From Roseovarius sp. M141 (lineage in GTDB: Bacteria; Pseudomonadota; Alphaproteobacteria; Rhodobacterales; Rhodobacteraceae): DNA of 64,000 nt. The notes below the pieces were generated by a model. It did no database searches. It was not told where the DNA came from and was given only the letters and a program-made list of their open reading frames with translations. Positions 8,275-17,126 of this stretch are shown here, piece after piece. Every line of letters begins with the position of its first letter. Within the stretch, counting starts at the first letter, position 1. The position numbers and the translations under genes are program-made. The DNA is taken from assembly GCF_024355225.1 (NCBI RefSeq), contig NZ_VCNH01000008.1:3162001-3226000 (forward strand), in the 5' to 3' direction.

Positions 8275-9075
8275 ATGAGTTCGGCACAAACCGCCGCCCA
8301 GGCGGACGTCACCGACACCGCACCGCAAGAGGCCATCAGGGTCGAGGATCTGCACAAATCCTTTGGCAATCTGGAGGTTCTCAAGGGCGTGTCCCTGACC
8401 GCCGCGCGCGGCGACGTGGTGGCGATCATCGGGGGGTCCGGCTCGGGCAAATCCACCATGCTGCGCTGCATCAACTTCCTCGAGACACCCAGTTCCGGCC
8501 GTATCATCGTCGGTGGTGAGCAGATCGCGATGAAGCCCGACGGCACCCCCGCCAAGCCCAAGCAGATCGAGCGGATCCGCACCAAGCTGGGCATGGTGTT
8601 TCAGTCGTTCAACCTGTGGACGCACCGCACCCTGCTGGAAAACGTCATCGAAGTGCCGGTGCACGTGCTGGGCATCCCCAAGCGCGAGGCGACCGCCCGC
8701 GCGATGGAGCTGCTGGAACGTGTCGGCCTTGCCGCCAAGGCGGATAGCTATCCCGCGTTTCTGTCCGGCGGCCAGCAGCAGCGCGCCGCCATCGCCCGCG
8801 CACTGGCCGTGGACCCCGCCGTGATGCTATTTGACGAACCGACCAGCGCGCTGGACCCCGAACTGGTGGGCGAGGTGCTGACCGTCATCAGCGATCTGGC
8901 CGCCGAAGGGCGCACCATGATCCTGGTCACGCATGAGATGAAATTCGCGCGCGAAGTAGCCACCCACGTCATCTACCTGTCCGAAGGCCTTATCGAAGAA
9001 GAAGGCCCGCCCGAAGAGGTGTTTGGAAATCCGCAGTCCGAGCGGCTGAAACAATTTCTTAGGACCGTCTCGTAA
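8275..9075 (+). CDS. Amino acid ABC transporter, ATP-binding protein
   Basis: This is the 266-residue ATPase of a polar amino acid importer (HisP/GlnQ type). The Walker A motif GGSGSGKST is at residues 53-61, the Q-loop at VFQSFNLW, the ABC signature at LSGGQQQR, and Walker B with D-loop at [10 protein letters not shown]. The switch histidine is in VTHEM. The start is supported by GGGGAG just upstream. It is the first gene of a four-gene operon (ATPase, binding protein, two permeases) facing away from the DDAH/aminotransferase/TetR operon. Confidence 0.93.
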   Translation: MSSAQTAAQADVTDTAPQEAIRVEDLHKSFGNLEVLKGVSLTAARGDVVAIIGGSGSGKSTMLRCINFLETPSSGRIIVGGEQIAMKPDGTPAKPKQIERIRTKLGMVFQSFNLWTHRTLLENVIEVPVHVLGIPKREATARAMELLERVGLAAKADSYPAFLSGGQQQRAAIARALAVDPAVMLFDEPTSALDPELVGEVLTVISDLAAEGRTMILVTHEMKFAREVATHVIYLSEGLIEEEGPPEEVFGNPQSERLKQFLRTVS

Positions 9076-9134
9076 CCGGAGCGACCCTAGCGAAAAACCG
9101 AAAAGCAAAAAACGCAAAACAGGGAGAAATACGA

Positions 9135-9911
9135 ATGAACCTCAGGACAATGCTGGCCACGGCCACCGCTGCCGCCCTGCTGACCGCAGGCGCCGCCACC
9201 GCAGAAACCGTCAAGATCGGCATCGCCTCCGAACCCTATCCGCCCTTCGCCGCGCCCGACAGCGCCGGCAACTGGTCCGGCTGGGAGGTCGAGATCGCGA
9301 ACGCCATCTGCGCGGTGCAGGAGATGACCTGCGAGATTACCCCGACCGGCTGGGACGGCATCATCCCGTCGCTTCTGGGCGAGCAGATCGACGTCATCAT
9401 GGCGTCCATGTCGATCACCGAAGAGCGCGCGAAGAAAATCGACTTCACCGATCATTATTACAAAACGCCGGCCGTCGTCGTGACCGCCAAGGGGTCCGGG
9501 ATCACCCCGGACGGTGCCGGGCTGGACGGCAAGATCCTGGGCGTTCAGGCATCGACCACACATCAGGCCTATGTGCAGAAGCATTTCAGCGATAGCGCCG
9601 CAGAAATCCGCGTCTACCAGACGCAGGACGAGGCCAATCAGGATCTCTATTCAGGCCGCGTCGATGCGGTTCAGGCCGACAGCATCGCCATGGCCGATTT
9701 CGTCAACAGCGACATCGGCGCCTGCTGCGAGATCGTCGGCGCCGTCGCGGATGACGAGGCGATCCTGGGCAAGGGCGTAGGCGCCGGCGTGCGCAAGGGC
9801 GACGATGCGCTGCGCGAGCAATTGAATGCAGGCATCGCCGCGATCCTTGAAAACGGCACCTATGACGAGATCACGGACAAGTATTTCACCACCACGATCT
9901 ACAGCAAGTAA
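9135..9911 (+). CDS. Periplasmic amino acid-binding protein (Lys/Arg/His type)
   Basis: This encodes a 258-residue family 3 solute-binding protein. Residues 1-23 are a Sec signal peptide ending AATA. The mature N-terminus (IGIASEPYPPFAAPD), then WDGIIPSLLGEQIDVIMASM and SITEERAKKIDFTDHYY match the HisJ/ArgT/LAO group that binds basic amino acids. It should deliver its ligand to the two permeases encoded next. The divergent DDAH-like gene makes arginine or a methylarginine a reasonable ligand, which is an inference. A GGGAG ribosome site precedes the ATG. Confidence 0.9.
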   Translation: MNLRTMLATATAAALLTAGAATAETVKIGIASEPYPPFAAPDSAGNWSGWEVEIANAICAVQEMTCEITPTGWDGIIPSLLGEQIDVIMASMSITEERAKKIDFTDHYYKTPAVVVTAKGSGITPDGAGLDGKILGVQASTTHQAYVQKHFSDSAAEIRVYQTQDEANQDLYSGRVDAVQADSIAMADFVNSDIGACCEIVGAVADDEAILGKGVGAGVRKGDDALREQLNAGIAAILENGTYDEITDKYFTTTIYSK

Positions 9912-9920
9912 GCGCACCCC

Positions 9921-10643
9921 TTGGAGCAAGCGCTGGAACTCTTGTCGCTCTCGCCCCCCGGCTGGGGGGCGAACCTGCTGCGCGGATTGGCCGCGTCGAT
10001 CCAGATCGCGTTGGGGGCCTTCGGCTTTGGCCTGATCATCGGGTTCTTCGGCGCGATGGGCAAACTCTACGGTAGCCCGTGGGTGCGCGACCTGCTGGAG
10101 GTCTACACCACCGTCGTGCGCGCCGTGCCCGAACTGGTGCTGATCCTGATCCTCTATTACGTCGGCACCGACATCATCAACAATATCGCCGCCGCCATGG
10201 GGCGCGGCCCCGTCGAAATCAGTGGCATCGCCGCCGGTATCTGGGTGCTGGGCGTGGTGCAGGGCGCCTACTCCACCGAAATCCTGCGCGGCGCGATCAA
10301 GGCCGTCCCCCCCGGCCAGATCGAGGCGGCGCGCGCCTTTGGCATGCCGCGCGGCCTGCTGGCGCGGCGCGTGACGATCCCGGCGATGACGGCCTTTGCC
10401 ATCCCCGGCCTTGCCAACCTGTGGCTGATCGCAACCAAGGATACCGCCCTGCTGGCTGTCGTCGGATTTTCCGAGCTGACGCTGGAAACCCGGCAGGCGG
10501 CGCAGACAACGCGGGCCTATTTCACCTTCTTCCTCGCTGCCGGGTTCCTGTACCTGATGGTCACGCTCCTCTCCGGCGTCGTGTTTGCCCGGATCGAGAA
10601 ATGGGCGCGGCGCGGGCAACCATCGCATCGGAGTTCATCATGA
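9921..10643 (+). CDS. Amino acid ABC transporter permease (HisQ type)
   Basis: This is a polar amino acid permease of about 240 residues with about five membrane helices. Its EAA loop reads GAIKAVPPGQIEAARAFGMP (about residues 130-150), the contact to the ATPase. The start is uncertain. The frame is open back to the binding-protein stop, the first possible start is a TTG at 9921 without a clear ribosome site, and a CTG at 9933 follows GGAG at better spacing. No ATG is available, so translation probably depends on ribosomes finishing the upstream gene. The stop overlaps the start of the next permease (ATGA). Confidence 0.87.
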   Translation: MEQALELLSLSPPGWGANLLRGLAASIQIALGAFGFGLIIGFFGAMGKLYGSPWVRDLLEVYTTVVRAVPELVLILILYYVGTDIINNIAAAMGRGPVEISGIAAGIWVLGVVQGAYSTEILRGAIKAVPPGQIEAARAFGMPRGLLARRVTIPAMTAFAIPGLANLWLIATKDTALLAVVGFSELTLETRQAAQTTRAYFTFFLAAGFLYLMVTLLSGVVFARIEKWARRGQPSHRSSS

Positions 10644-11407
10644 TCCGCGCGATGCTGATCCCCCGCCGCCTCATCATGCTGGGCCTTTTTGCGGCGTTCG
10701 TGATCTGGTGCGCCGTCACCCTCGACTGGAGCTGGATCCCCGCCTACGCCCCGCTCGCCCTCAGCGGGCTATGGGTCACGATCTGGCTGCTGGTGGTATC
10801 GCTCGTGCTGGGGTTTGCGCTGGCCGTACCCCTGGGCCTCGCCCAAGCGATCGGCCCCTGGTATCTGGCGGCGCCAGCGCGGGCGTTCTGCACCGTGATC
10901 CGGGGCACGCCGCTGCTGCTGCAAATCTGGCTGCTCTATTTCGGCCTCGGCTCGCTCTTCCCGCAGTTCCCATGGATCCGCGAATCCGAGCTTTGGCCCT
11001 ATCTCAGGCAGGCATGGCCCTATGCGATCCTGTCGCTGACGCTGTCCTATGCCGGCTACGAGGGCGAGGTCATGCGCGGCGCTTTCGCGTCTGTCCAGAA
11101 GGGCCAGATCGAGGCCGCACGCGCCTTTGGCATGCCCAAATTCACGATGTTCCGCCGCATCTGGCTGCCCCAAGCGATCCGCCAGGCCCTGCCGACGCTG
11201 GGCGGCGAGACGATCCTGCAACTCAAGGCGACGCCGCTGGTCGCAACCATCACCATAGTCGAACTTTACGCCGTCGCCTCCCGCGTCCGCCAGGACACGT
11301 TCATCATCTACGAACCGCTTTTGCTGCTGGCGCTGGGGTATCTGCTGATTGCCGGACTCATCACGATGGGATTTCGCTGGATCGAACGGCGCGGGCCAAG
11401 GATGTAG
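10640..11407 (+). CDS. Amino acid ABC transporter permease (HisM type)
   Basis: This is a 255-residue membrane protein with about five helices, the partner permease of the previous gene. The EAA loop GAFASVQKGQIEAARAFGMP lies near residues 150-170. The ATG at 10640 follows GGAG by six bases and overlaps the previous stop by four bases; the frame is open much further upstream, but that part reads across the preceding gene. It closes the importer operon. Confidence 0.9.
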   Translation: MIRAMLIPRRLIMLGLFAAFVIWCAVTLDWSWIPAYAPLALSGLWVTIWLLVVSLVLGFALAVPLGLAQAIGPWYLAAPARAFCTVIRGTPLLLQIWLLYFGLGSLFPQFPWIRESELWPYLRQAWPYAILSLTLSYAGYEGEVMRGAFASVQKGQIEAARAFGMPKFTMFRRIWLPQAIRQALPTLGGETILQLKATPLVATITIVELYAVASRVRQDTFIIYEPLLLLALGYLLIAGLITMGFRWIERRGPRM

Positions 11408-11496
11408 AACGCCAGACCCGCCACCCTACCCGCGCCACGACTCCTGCGCCAGAATCGCGCAATAGCGTATGCAGAGGGGATACACCCCTTGACACT

Positions 11497-11511
11497 TGCG
11501 ACTGCTTCGCA
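11497..11511. promoter_or_regulatory. Candidate metal-regulator operator before sitA
   Basis: A perfect dyad TGCGA-N5-TCGCA lies 40 bases before the sitA ATG. It directly follows a TTGACA (11489-11494) that could be a -35 element, so a bound protein would cover the promoter. Position and symmetry fit a Mur/Fur or MntR-type manganese operator, but assignment to a regulator is inference. Confidence 0.45.
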
Positions 11512-11551
11512 TTTTCATTAAACCCATTACAACCGAAGCAGGAGCCTTCAG

Positions 11552-12460
11552 ATGAAGACCCCCATGAGATACGCCATGGCCACTGCCATCGCCGCCGCCC
11601 TCACCGCGACCGGCGCCGCGGCCAAGGACGGCACCCGGATGAAGGTCGTCACGACGTTCACTATCTTGCAAGACATGGCGCAGAACGTCGCGGGCGATCA
11701 TGCCGAGGTCGTATCAATCACCAAGCCCGGCGCCGAGATCCATGGATACGATCCGACCCCGCAGGACATCGTACGCGCGTCGGATGCCGATCTGATCCTC
11801 TACAACGGGCTGAACCTCGAACTGTGGTTCGAACAATTCCTCGCCAATCTGGGCGACATCCCCTCGGCCACGCTGACCAATGGGATCGATCCCATCTCGA
11901 TCTCGTCCGGCTCATACGAGGGCATGGCGAACCCCCACGCGTGGATGGGTCTGGGCAACGCGCTGATCTATATCGACAATATCGTCAGCGCCTTCTCCGA
12001 GCACGACCCGGGCAATGCCGAACACTACCGGGCCAATGCCGACGCCTACAAACAGCGGATCACAGAAACAGTGAAACCCCTGCGAGACCGCATTGCCAGC
12101 ATCAATGAGGACAACCGCTGGCTGGTGACATGCGAGGGCGCGTTCAGCTATCTTGCCCGCGATTTCGACCTGAAAGAGCTGTATCTATGGCCGGTAAACG
12201 CCGATCAGGTCGGTACACCGCAGCAGGTGCGCGGTGTTATCGACGGCGTGCGCGAACATGAGATCCCCGTCGTATTCTGCGAAAGCACCGTGAACACCGA
12301 CCCGGCAAGGCAGGTCGCCCGCGAAACCGGCGCCACCTATGGCGGCGAGTTGTATGTCGACAGCCTGAGCAAGCCCGACGGTCCGGTGCCCACATATCTG
12401 GACCTGCTGCGCGTCGATGCACAAACCATCACGGATGCGCTGGCGCCGCATATCGACTGA
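11552..12460 (+). CDS. sitA: Manganese-type ABC transporter substrate-binding protein
   Basis: This encodes a 302-residue cluster A-I metal-binding protein. Residues 1-24 are a signal peptide ending GAAA. The four metal ligands can be seen in order: His64 (EIHGYD), His129 (NPHAWM), Glu244 (FCEST) and Asp270 (YVDSL). The His-His-Glu-Asp set is the one found in Mn2+-binding PsaA/SitA proteins; zinc-binding relatives usually have a third histidine and a His-rich loop, which is absent here. It delivers metal to SitCD. It is the first gene of sitABCD, preceded by a candidate metal-responsive dyad at 11497-11511. Confidence 0.92.
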   Translation: MKTPMRYAMATAIAAALTATGAAAKDGTRMKVVTTFTILQDMAQNVAGDHAEVVSITKPGAEIHGYDPTPQDIVRASDADLILYNGLNLELWFEQFLANLGDIPSATLTNGIDPISISSGSYEGMANPHAWMGLGNALIYIDNIVSAFSEHDPGNAEHYRANADAYKQRITETVKPLRDRIASINEDNRWLVTCEGAFSYLARDFDLKELYLWPVNADQVGTPQQVRGVIDGVREHEIPVVFCESTVNTDPARQVARETGATYGGELYVDSLSKPDGPVPTYLDLLRVDAQTITDALAPHID

Positions 12461-12520
12461 CGTCAGCTACTGAGGGGCGCCGCGCCCCGGCGCCCCGTTT
12501 TTAATAACAAGGACACCCTT

Positions 12521-13435
12521 ATGCGCGACCAGGTATCGACCGATGCGGAAACCACCGCCGATCCGGCAAGCGGAATCATGGCGCGCGACGTGACCGTCAC
12601 CTACCGCAACGGCCACACCGCCCTGCATGATGCCACGTTCGAAATCCCGCGCGGCACCATCACTGCGCTGGTCGGTGTCAACGGCGCCGGTAAATCCACC
12701 CTGTTCAAGGCGATCATGGGCTTCGTGCCTGCCGCACGCGGTGAAATTCGCCTGCTCGGCAAATCGGTCAAAGAGGCACTGCGCGACAACCTCGTCGCCT
12801 ACGTTCCCCAATCCGAAGAGGTCGACTGGACTTTTCCCGTGTTGGTCGAAGATGTCGTGATGATGGGCCGCTACGGCCATATGGGGTTTCTGCGCCGCCC
12901 CCGCGCCACCGATCACGCGGCGGTCGAACAGGCCCTCGCCCGCGTCGGGATGAACGATTTTCGCAAGCGCCAGATCGGCGAGCTGTCAGGCGGCCAGCGC
13001 AAGCGTGTCTTCCTTGCCCGCTCGCTCGCTCAGGACGGTCAGGTCATCTTGCTGGACGAACCGTTCACCGGCGTCGACGTCAAGACCGAAGAACAGATCA
13101 TCACCCTCCTGCGCGAGCTGCGCGATGAGGGCCGCGTGATGCTGGTCTCCACCCACAACCTCGGCTCGGTTCCCGAATTTTGCGACCGCACAGTACTGGT
13201 CAAGGGCACCGTGCTGGCCTACGGGCTGACCGACACGGTCTTTACCCGCGAAAACCTCGAATCGGCCTTTGGCGGCGTGCTGCGCCACTTCACCCTCGGC
13301 GGGGATGAGTTGCACGACGACGACGACCCGCGCGAGCTGCGCATCATCACCGATGACGAACGGCCCTTCGTCCACTACGGCGAACGCCGCAAGCCGCGCA
13401 AAAAGCCCGCGCCGGACAAGGGCGGTGACACATGA
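12521..13435 (+). CDS. sitB: Manganese-type ABC transporter ATPase
   Basis: This is a 304-residue ATPase of the metal importer. Walker A is GVNGAGKST (about residues 51-59), the Q-loop [10 protein letters not shown], the signature LSGGQRKR and Walker [12 protein letters not shown], with the switch His in STHNL. The C-terminal 50 residues after the nucleotide domain are very acidic and then basic (a DDDD stretch, then RRKPRKKP), which is an unusual tail. AAGGA precedes the ATG. The stop overlaps the next gene by four bases. Confidence 0.92.
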   Translation: MRDQVSTDAETTADPASGIMARDVTVTYRNGHTALHDATFEIPRGTITALVGVNGAGKSTLFKAIMGFVPAARGEIRLLGKSVKEALRDNLVAYVPQSEEVDWTFPVLVEDVVMMGRYGHMGFLRRPRATDHAAVEQALARVGMNDFRKRQIGELSGGQRKRVFLARSLAQDGQVILLDEPFTGVDVKTEEQIITLLRELRDEGRVMLVSTHNLGSVPEFCDRTVLVKGTVLAYGLTDTVFTRENLESAFGGVLRHFTLGGDELHDDDDPRELRIITDDERPFVHYGERRKPRKKPAPDKGGDT

Positions 13436-14337
13436 TCGAGACGTTGATCGAACCTTTTTCCTACAATTACATGTTCAATGCGATGTGGGTGTCGGCCCTG
13501 ACCGGCGGCGTCTGTGCATTCCTGTCATGCTATCTGATGCTCAAGGGCTGGTCGCTGATCGGCGACGCGCTGTCGCACTCGGTCGTGCCGGGCGTGGCGG
13601 GGGCCTATATCCTCGGCCTGCCCTTCGCGTTGGGGGCGTTCATCGCCGGCGGGCTGGCCGCCGGGGCCATGCTGTTCCTGTCCGGGCGTTCGGGGCTGAA
13701 GATCGACGTGATCATCGGCATTATCTTTACCTCGTTCTTTGGCTTGGGCCTTTTCATGGTGTCGCTGTCGCCGATGTCGGTCAGCATCCAGACCATCATC
13801 ATGGGCAACATCCTGGCCATTACCCCCGAGGATACGTTGCAACTGGCACTCATCGGCTTCGTATCGCTGGCCGTCCTGCTGGCCAAGTGGAAGGATCTGA
13901 TGGTCGTCTTCTTTGACGAAAGCCACGCGCGCAGCATCGGCCTGCGGCCTGAATTGCTCAAGCTCGTCTTCTTTGCGTTGCTGTCAGCGGCCATTGTGGC
14001 CGCCATGATCACCGTCGGTGCGTTTCTCGTGATCGCGCTGGTGGTCACACCGGGCGCGACGGCCTACCTGCTGTGCGACCGCTTTCCCCGGCTGATCGTC
14101 GTGTCGGTGCTGATCGGGACGCTCACCAGCTTTGTGGGGGCCTATGCCAGCTATTTCCTCGACGGGGCAACAGGCGGGGTTATCGTGACGCTGCAAACGC
14201 TGGTCTTCCTCGCCGCGTTCGTCTTTGCGCCAAAACACGGCACGCTGGCGGTCCGCCGCAAAGCGCGCAAGGCGCTGGACCGCAGCCCCGGCCACAATGC
14301 CGAGCCAGCGGCCACCCCCAAGGAGATCCAGCCATGA
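13432..14337 (+). CDS. sitC: Manganese-type ABC transporter permease
   Basis: This is a 301-residue permease of the ABC-3 family with about eight or nine membrane helices. [20 protein letters not shown] near the N-terminus is the typical start of the first conserved block, and [13 protein letters not shown] lies near the metal path. It overlaps sitB and sitD by four bases at each end, so all are translated together. Together with SitD it should form a heterodimeric channel for Mn2+ (possibly also Fe2+). Confidence 0.92.
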   Translation: MIETLIEPFSYNYMFNAMWVSALTGGVCAFLSCYLMLKGWSLIGDALSHSVVPGVAGAYILGLPFALGAFIAGGLAAGAMLFLSGRSGLKIDVIIGIIFTSFFGLGLFMVSLSPMSVSIQTIIMGNILAITPEDTLQLALIGFVSLAVLLAKWKDLMVVFFDESHARSIGLRPELLKLVFFALLSAAIVAAMITVGAFLVIALVVTPGATAYLLCDRFPRLIVVSVLIGTLTSFVGAYASYFLDGATGGVIVTLQTLVFLAAFVFAPKHGTLAVRRKARKALDRSPGHNAEPAATPKEIQP

Positions 14338-15179
14338 TCGACACGCTGCTGCTGCCCTTCCAGTTCCCGTTCATGCAAAATGCCTTCTGGATTGCGCTTC
14401 TGGTGGCACCGCCGACGGCGCTGCTGTCGTGCTTTCTGGTGCTCAAGGGCTGGGCGCTGATGGGCGATGCGGTCAGCCATGCGACACTGCCGGGCATCGT
14501 GCTGGCCTGGATCCTGGGCCTACCGCTGATTGTCGGTGCATTCGCTGCCGGTATGGGCTGCGCGCTGCTCACGGGCTATCTGTCACAGAACAGCCGGGTC
14601 AAGCAGGACACGGTGATGGGTGTCGTCTTCTCCGGCATGTTCGGGGTTGGCATCATCATGTACACCTCGATCCACACGAACGAACATCTCGATCATATCC
14701 TGTTTGGCAACATGCTGGGCGTCGGCCCGCAGGATCTGTGGGCGTCGGGCCTGATCGCGCTGGTCGTGTCGGGTCTGCTGATCATCAAATGGAAAGATCT
14801 GCTGCTGCACGCGTTCGATCCGGCACAGGCCCAAGCCTCGGGGCTGCGCACAAGCGTTCTGCACTACGGCCTGCTGGCCGCCTTGTCGCTGACCATCGTG
14901 GCCACCCTCAGCTCGGTCGGGCTGATCCTGGCGGTTGCCCTGCTGGTTACGCCGGGGGCGATTGCGTTCCTGACGGTGCGCAACTTTGGCGCAATGCTCT
15001 GGATGTCGTTTCTGGTCTGCACCGTTTCGATGCTGTTGGGCACCTATGCCAGCTTCTACCTCGATTCCGCCCCCGCAGCGACCATCGTGCTGATCCTCAC
15101 GGCAATCTTCATCCTCGCGTTCCTCCGGCGCCTGGCGGTCACACGGCGCGCATCGCGGATGGCAGCCGAGGCACCCTGA
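14334..15179 (+). CDS. sitD: Manganese-type ABC transporter permease
   Basis: This is a 281-residue ABC-3 permease, paralogous to SitC. LLSCFLVLKGWALMGDAVSH corresponds to the same block in SitC, and VALLVTPGAIAFL to the later one. The ATG at 14334 is preceded by AAGGAG at good spacing and overlaps the sitC stop. It is the last gene of the operon. No T-rich terminator directly follows on the plus strand. Confidence 0.92.
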   Translation: MIDTLLLPFQFPFMQNAFWIALLVAPPTALLSCFLVLKGWALMGDAVSHATLPGIVLAWILGLPLIVGAFAAGMGCALLTGYLSQNSRVKQDTVMGVVFSGMFGVGIIMYTSIHTNEHLDHILFGNMLGVGPQDLWASGLIALVVSGLLIIKWKDLLLHAFDPAQAQASGLRTSVLHYGLLAALSLTIVATLSSVGLILAVALLVTPGAIAFLTVRNFGAMLWMSFLVCTVSMLLGTYASFYLDSAPAATIVLILTAIFILAFLRRLAVTRRASRMAAEAP

Positions 15180-15276
15180 CATCGGTGCGCATCGCCCATG
15201 GGCAGCCTTGGATTTGGGTATTTTGACCAAGAAAAAGCGCTGTCTCGCTCTTTCATCGTTCTACAAATACTCAAAT

Positions 15277-15300
15277 CCGGCGCAGGCAACCTTGCGCCGG
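15277..15300 (-). terminator. Terminator-like hairpin after the minus-strand membrane protein gene
   Basis: CCGGCGCA pairs with TGCGCCGG across a short loop, with two further inner pairs. On the minus strand it is followed by ATTTGAGTATTTG. It lies just past the stop at 15314 and also separates that gene from the convergent sit operon. Confidence 0.5.
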
Positions 15301-15313
15301 GGCAGCGGCACGC

Positions 15314-16348
15314 TCAGTCAAACGTTCCCGCAACCCGCCCCAGCAACATGAACGCGCGCGCCGTGCGTGTGTTCGACAAATCCGAGATGTCGTGATCATC
15401 CGCCGATTCGGCGAAACTGCTGAACATCTGATCGAAGCGGCGCAGGAAATGATGCGCGGCATCGCGGAAAATCGGATCGTTCTTCATTCGCGCCGCCGCC
15501 AGCGCCAGCGACGAGCGGTCACGTATGCCGCCCAGCGCAGCGATGGCGCGGCCGCGGGTGCCACCGGCAAAATTGCGCCAGATTTCCGGGCGGGCCATGT
15601 CCGGGCGCAGATCGTCCATATAGATGCCGTCCTGGCTGAGCAGGGTCAGCACATCCTGTGCAGCCTGTATCAGTTGCGCGGCCGGGCGGTCCTTGAGTGC
15701 GCGGCGCAGCGATGCAAACCCTGCCTTGTCCTCGGCGGTTTCCGGAAAGTTCAGGGCGCGGATGAAGTCGCTACGCTCCAGCGGCGGCAGCGTGTCCTCG
15801 ATAGGGGTGCCCAGCGGCAGCGCCACCTGACTTTCATCGCCCGGCGCACGGCGGGCCGCAGCGACGCGGGCGGGCGGCAATGCCGCAGGCACCAGGGGAC
15901 GCATCGATGTGAACGTCGCAAGCGCCGTTTCAGTCTTGCGCTGCGCTGCTGCGACTTCGTCCAGTTTGCGCGCAACGGAAGTGTCTGCGCTGCTCTGCGG
16001 ATTCTGCATTTTTGACTGGGTGATATAGGATTGGCGGATACCGTCGATCGCGGCATGCAGACGCGCGCTTTCTTCGCGCATGATGCGCGCTGTGCGCGCG
16101 GCAATGGCCGCGACCCAGATCATCGCCACCGGAAGCAAGATGGCCAGCGTCGTCAGTACGACGCCCAATGCACCCTCGCGCAGGCCCGCCCCAAACACCA
16201 CAAAGAACAGCGTTGCCGCCAACAGCCAGACCGCCGACAGGATCAGCGCCGCCATCTCGACGCGCGCTAAGCGATAGACGTCACGCGCCGCGCCGGAAAT
16301 CTGCGTAGTCGCATTACTGGTTTTATAGCCAGTCATCCTGGGCGCCAT
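15314..16348 (-). CDS. Conserved-looking membrane protein of unknown function
   Basis: This encodes 344 residues from the ATG at 16348 (an ATG at 16336 is also possible). Two adjacent hydrophobic segments (about residues 30-55 and 62-85, rich in Leu, Ala and Val) form a membrane hairpin. They are followed by a short coiled-coil-like stretch and a long soluble part of about 220 residues. A proline-rich linker (about 150-185) joins it to a helical C-terminal domain. No known family is recognised. It lies close to greA on the same strand (29 bases downstream of its stop) and could share a transcript with it. Confidence 0.72.
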   Translation of the reverse strand: MAPRMTGYKTSNATTQISGAARDVYRLARVEMAALILSAVWLLAATLFFVVFGAGLREGALGVVLTTLAILLPVAMIWVAAIAARTARIMREESARLHAAIDGIRQSYITQSKMQNPQSSADTSVARKLDEVAAAQRKTETALATFTSMRPLVPAALPPARVAAARRAPGDESQVALPLGTPIEDTLPPLERSDFIRALNFPETAEDKAGFASLRRALKDRPAAQLIQAAQDVLTLLSQDGIYMDDLRPDMARPEIWRNFAGGTRGRAIAALGGIRDRSSLALAAARMKNDPIFRDAAHHFLRRFDQMFSSFAESADDHDISDLSNTRTARAFMLLGRVAGTFD

Positions 16349-16377
16349 CTCATGCGTCCGCAATAGAACCGGACCCG

Positions 16378-16848
16378 TCAGACATACGCGATCTTCAGCA
16401 CTTCATAGGCGCGGTCGCCGCCCGGTGTGTGCACTTCGACACTGTCGCCCTCTTCCTTGCCGATCAGGGCGCGCGCGATGGGCGATTTAATGTTCAGCAG
16501 GCCCTTTTCGATACTCGCCTCATGTTCGCCGACGATCTGCCAGGTCTTTTCCTCTTCGGTATCTTCGTCGATCAGCGTGACTGTCGCGCCGAACTTGATG
16601 GCGCCGGACAGCTTTTTCGGGTCGATCACTTCGGCCAGGCCCAACGCGCCCTCCAGCTCCTTGATGCGACCTTCGATAAAGCTCTGCTTTTCGCGGGCGG
16701 AATGATATTCGGCATTCTCGGACAGGTCGCCATGCTCGCGCGCCTCGGCGATGGCGCGGATGATTGCCGGGCGTTCGACCGATTTCAGCTGCTTCAGCTC
16801 GGCGCCCAGCGCGTCGTTGCCTGCGCGTGTCATCGGAAACTTTTCCAT
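16378..16848 (-). CDS. greA: Transcript cleavage factor GreA
   Basis: This is a 156-residue GreA. The N-terminal coiled-coil finger (about residues 1-75) includes [19 protein letters not shown], whose acidic tip residues (Asp, Glu) hold the Mg2+ used to stimulate RNA cleavage in RNA polymerase. The C-terminal FKBP-like domain ends with [18 protein letters not shown]. It rescues arrested elongation complexes. The ATG at 16848 gives the normal length; the open frame further upstream is not part of the protein. Confidence 0.95.
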   Translation of the reverse strand: MEKFPMTRAGNDALGAELKQLKSVERPAIIRAIAEAREHGDLSENAEYHSAREKQSFIEGRIKELEGALGLAEVIDPKKLSGAIKFGATVTLIDEDTEEEKTWQIVGEHEASIEKGLLNIKSPIARALIGKEEGDSVEVHTPGGDRAYEVLKIAYV

Positions 16849-17126
16849 GTCAGTACCCCAGTCCGCGGCGTCGGCCACTGCCACACCTGCCGTCTCATTG
16901 ATTTCAACCCGCCCAAGGATGCCCCCAGTGCGTGCGGCTTTGCAATAGAGCATCGCCCGAACACACGCAATCGCACCCGCCGACCGACCGGCCCGGACAG
17001 GTGATAAATTGCCGTTTTGCGTATTCCTTTAGGTCGTGTTTGAATTGACGTCAGACGCCACCACGCGCTAGGGACGTTCGCAGCTATATTGCCAGCCCTG
17101 CCACGGGCCCTTGAAAGGATGATCCG

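Noticed and set aside
10079..11407. A 442-residue frame that would join both amino acid permeases' region into one protein
   Set aside because: Its first half is a shifted reading of the first permease gene; the second permease has its own ATG at 10640 with a good ribosome site.
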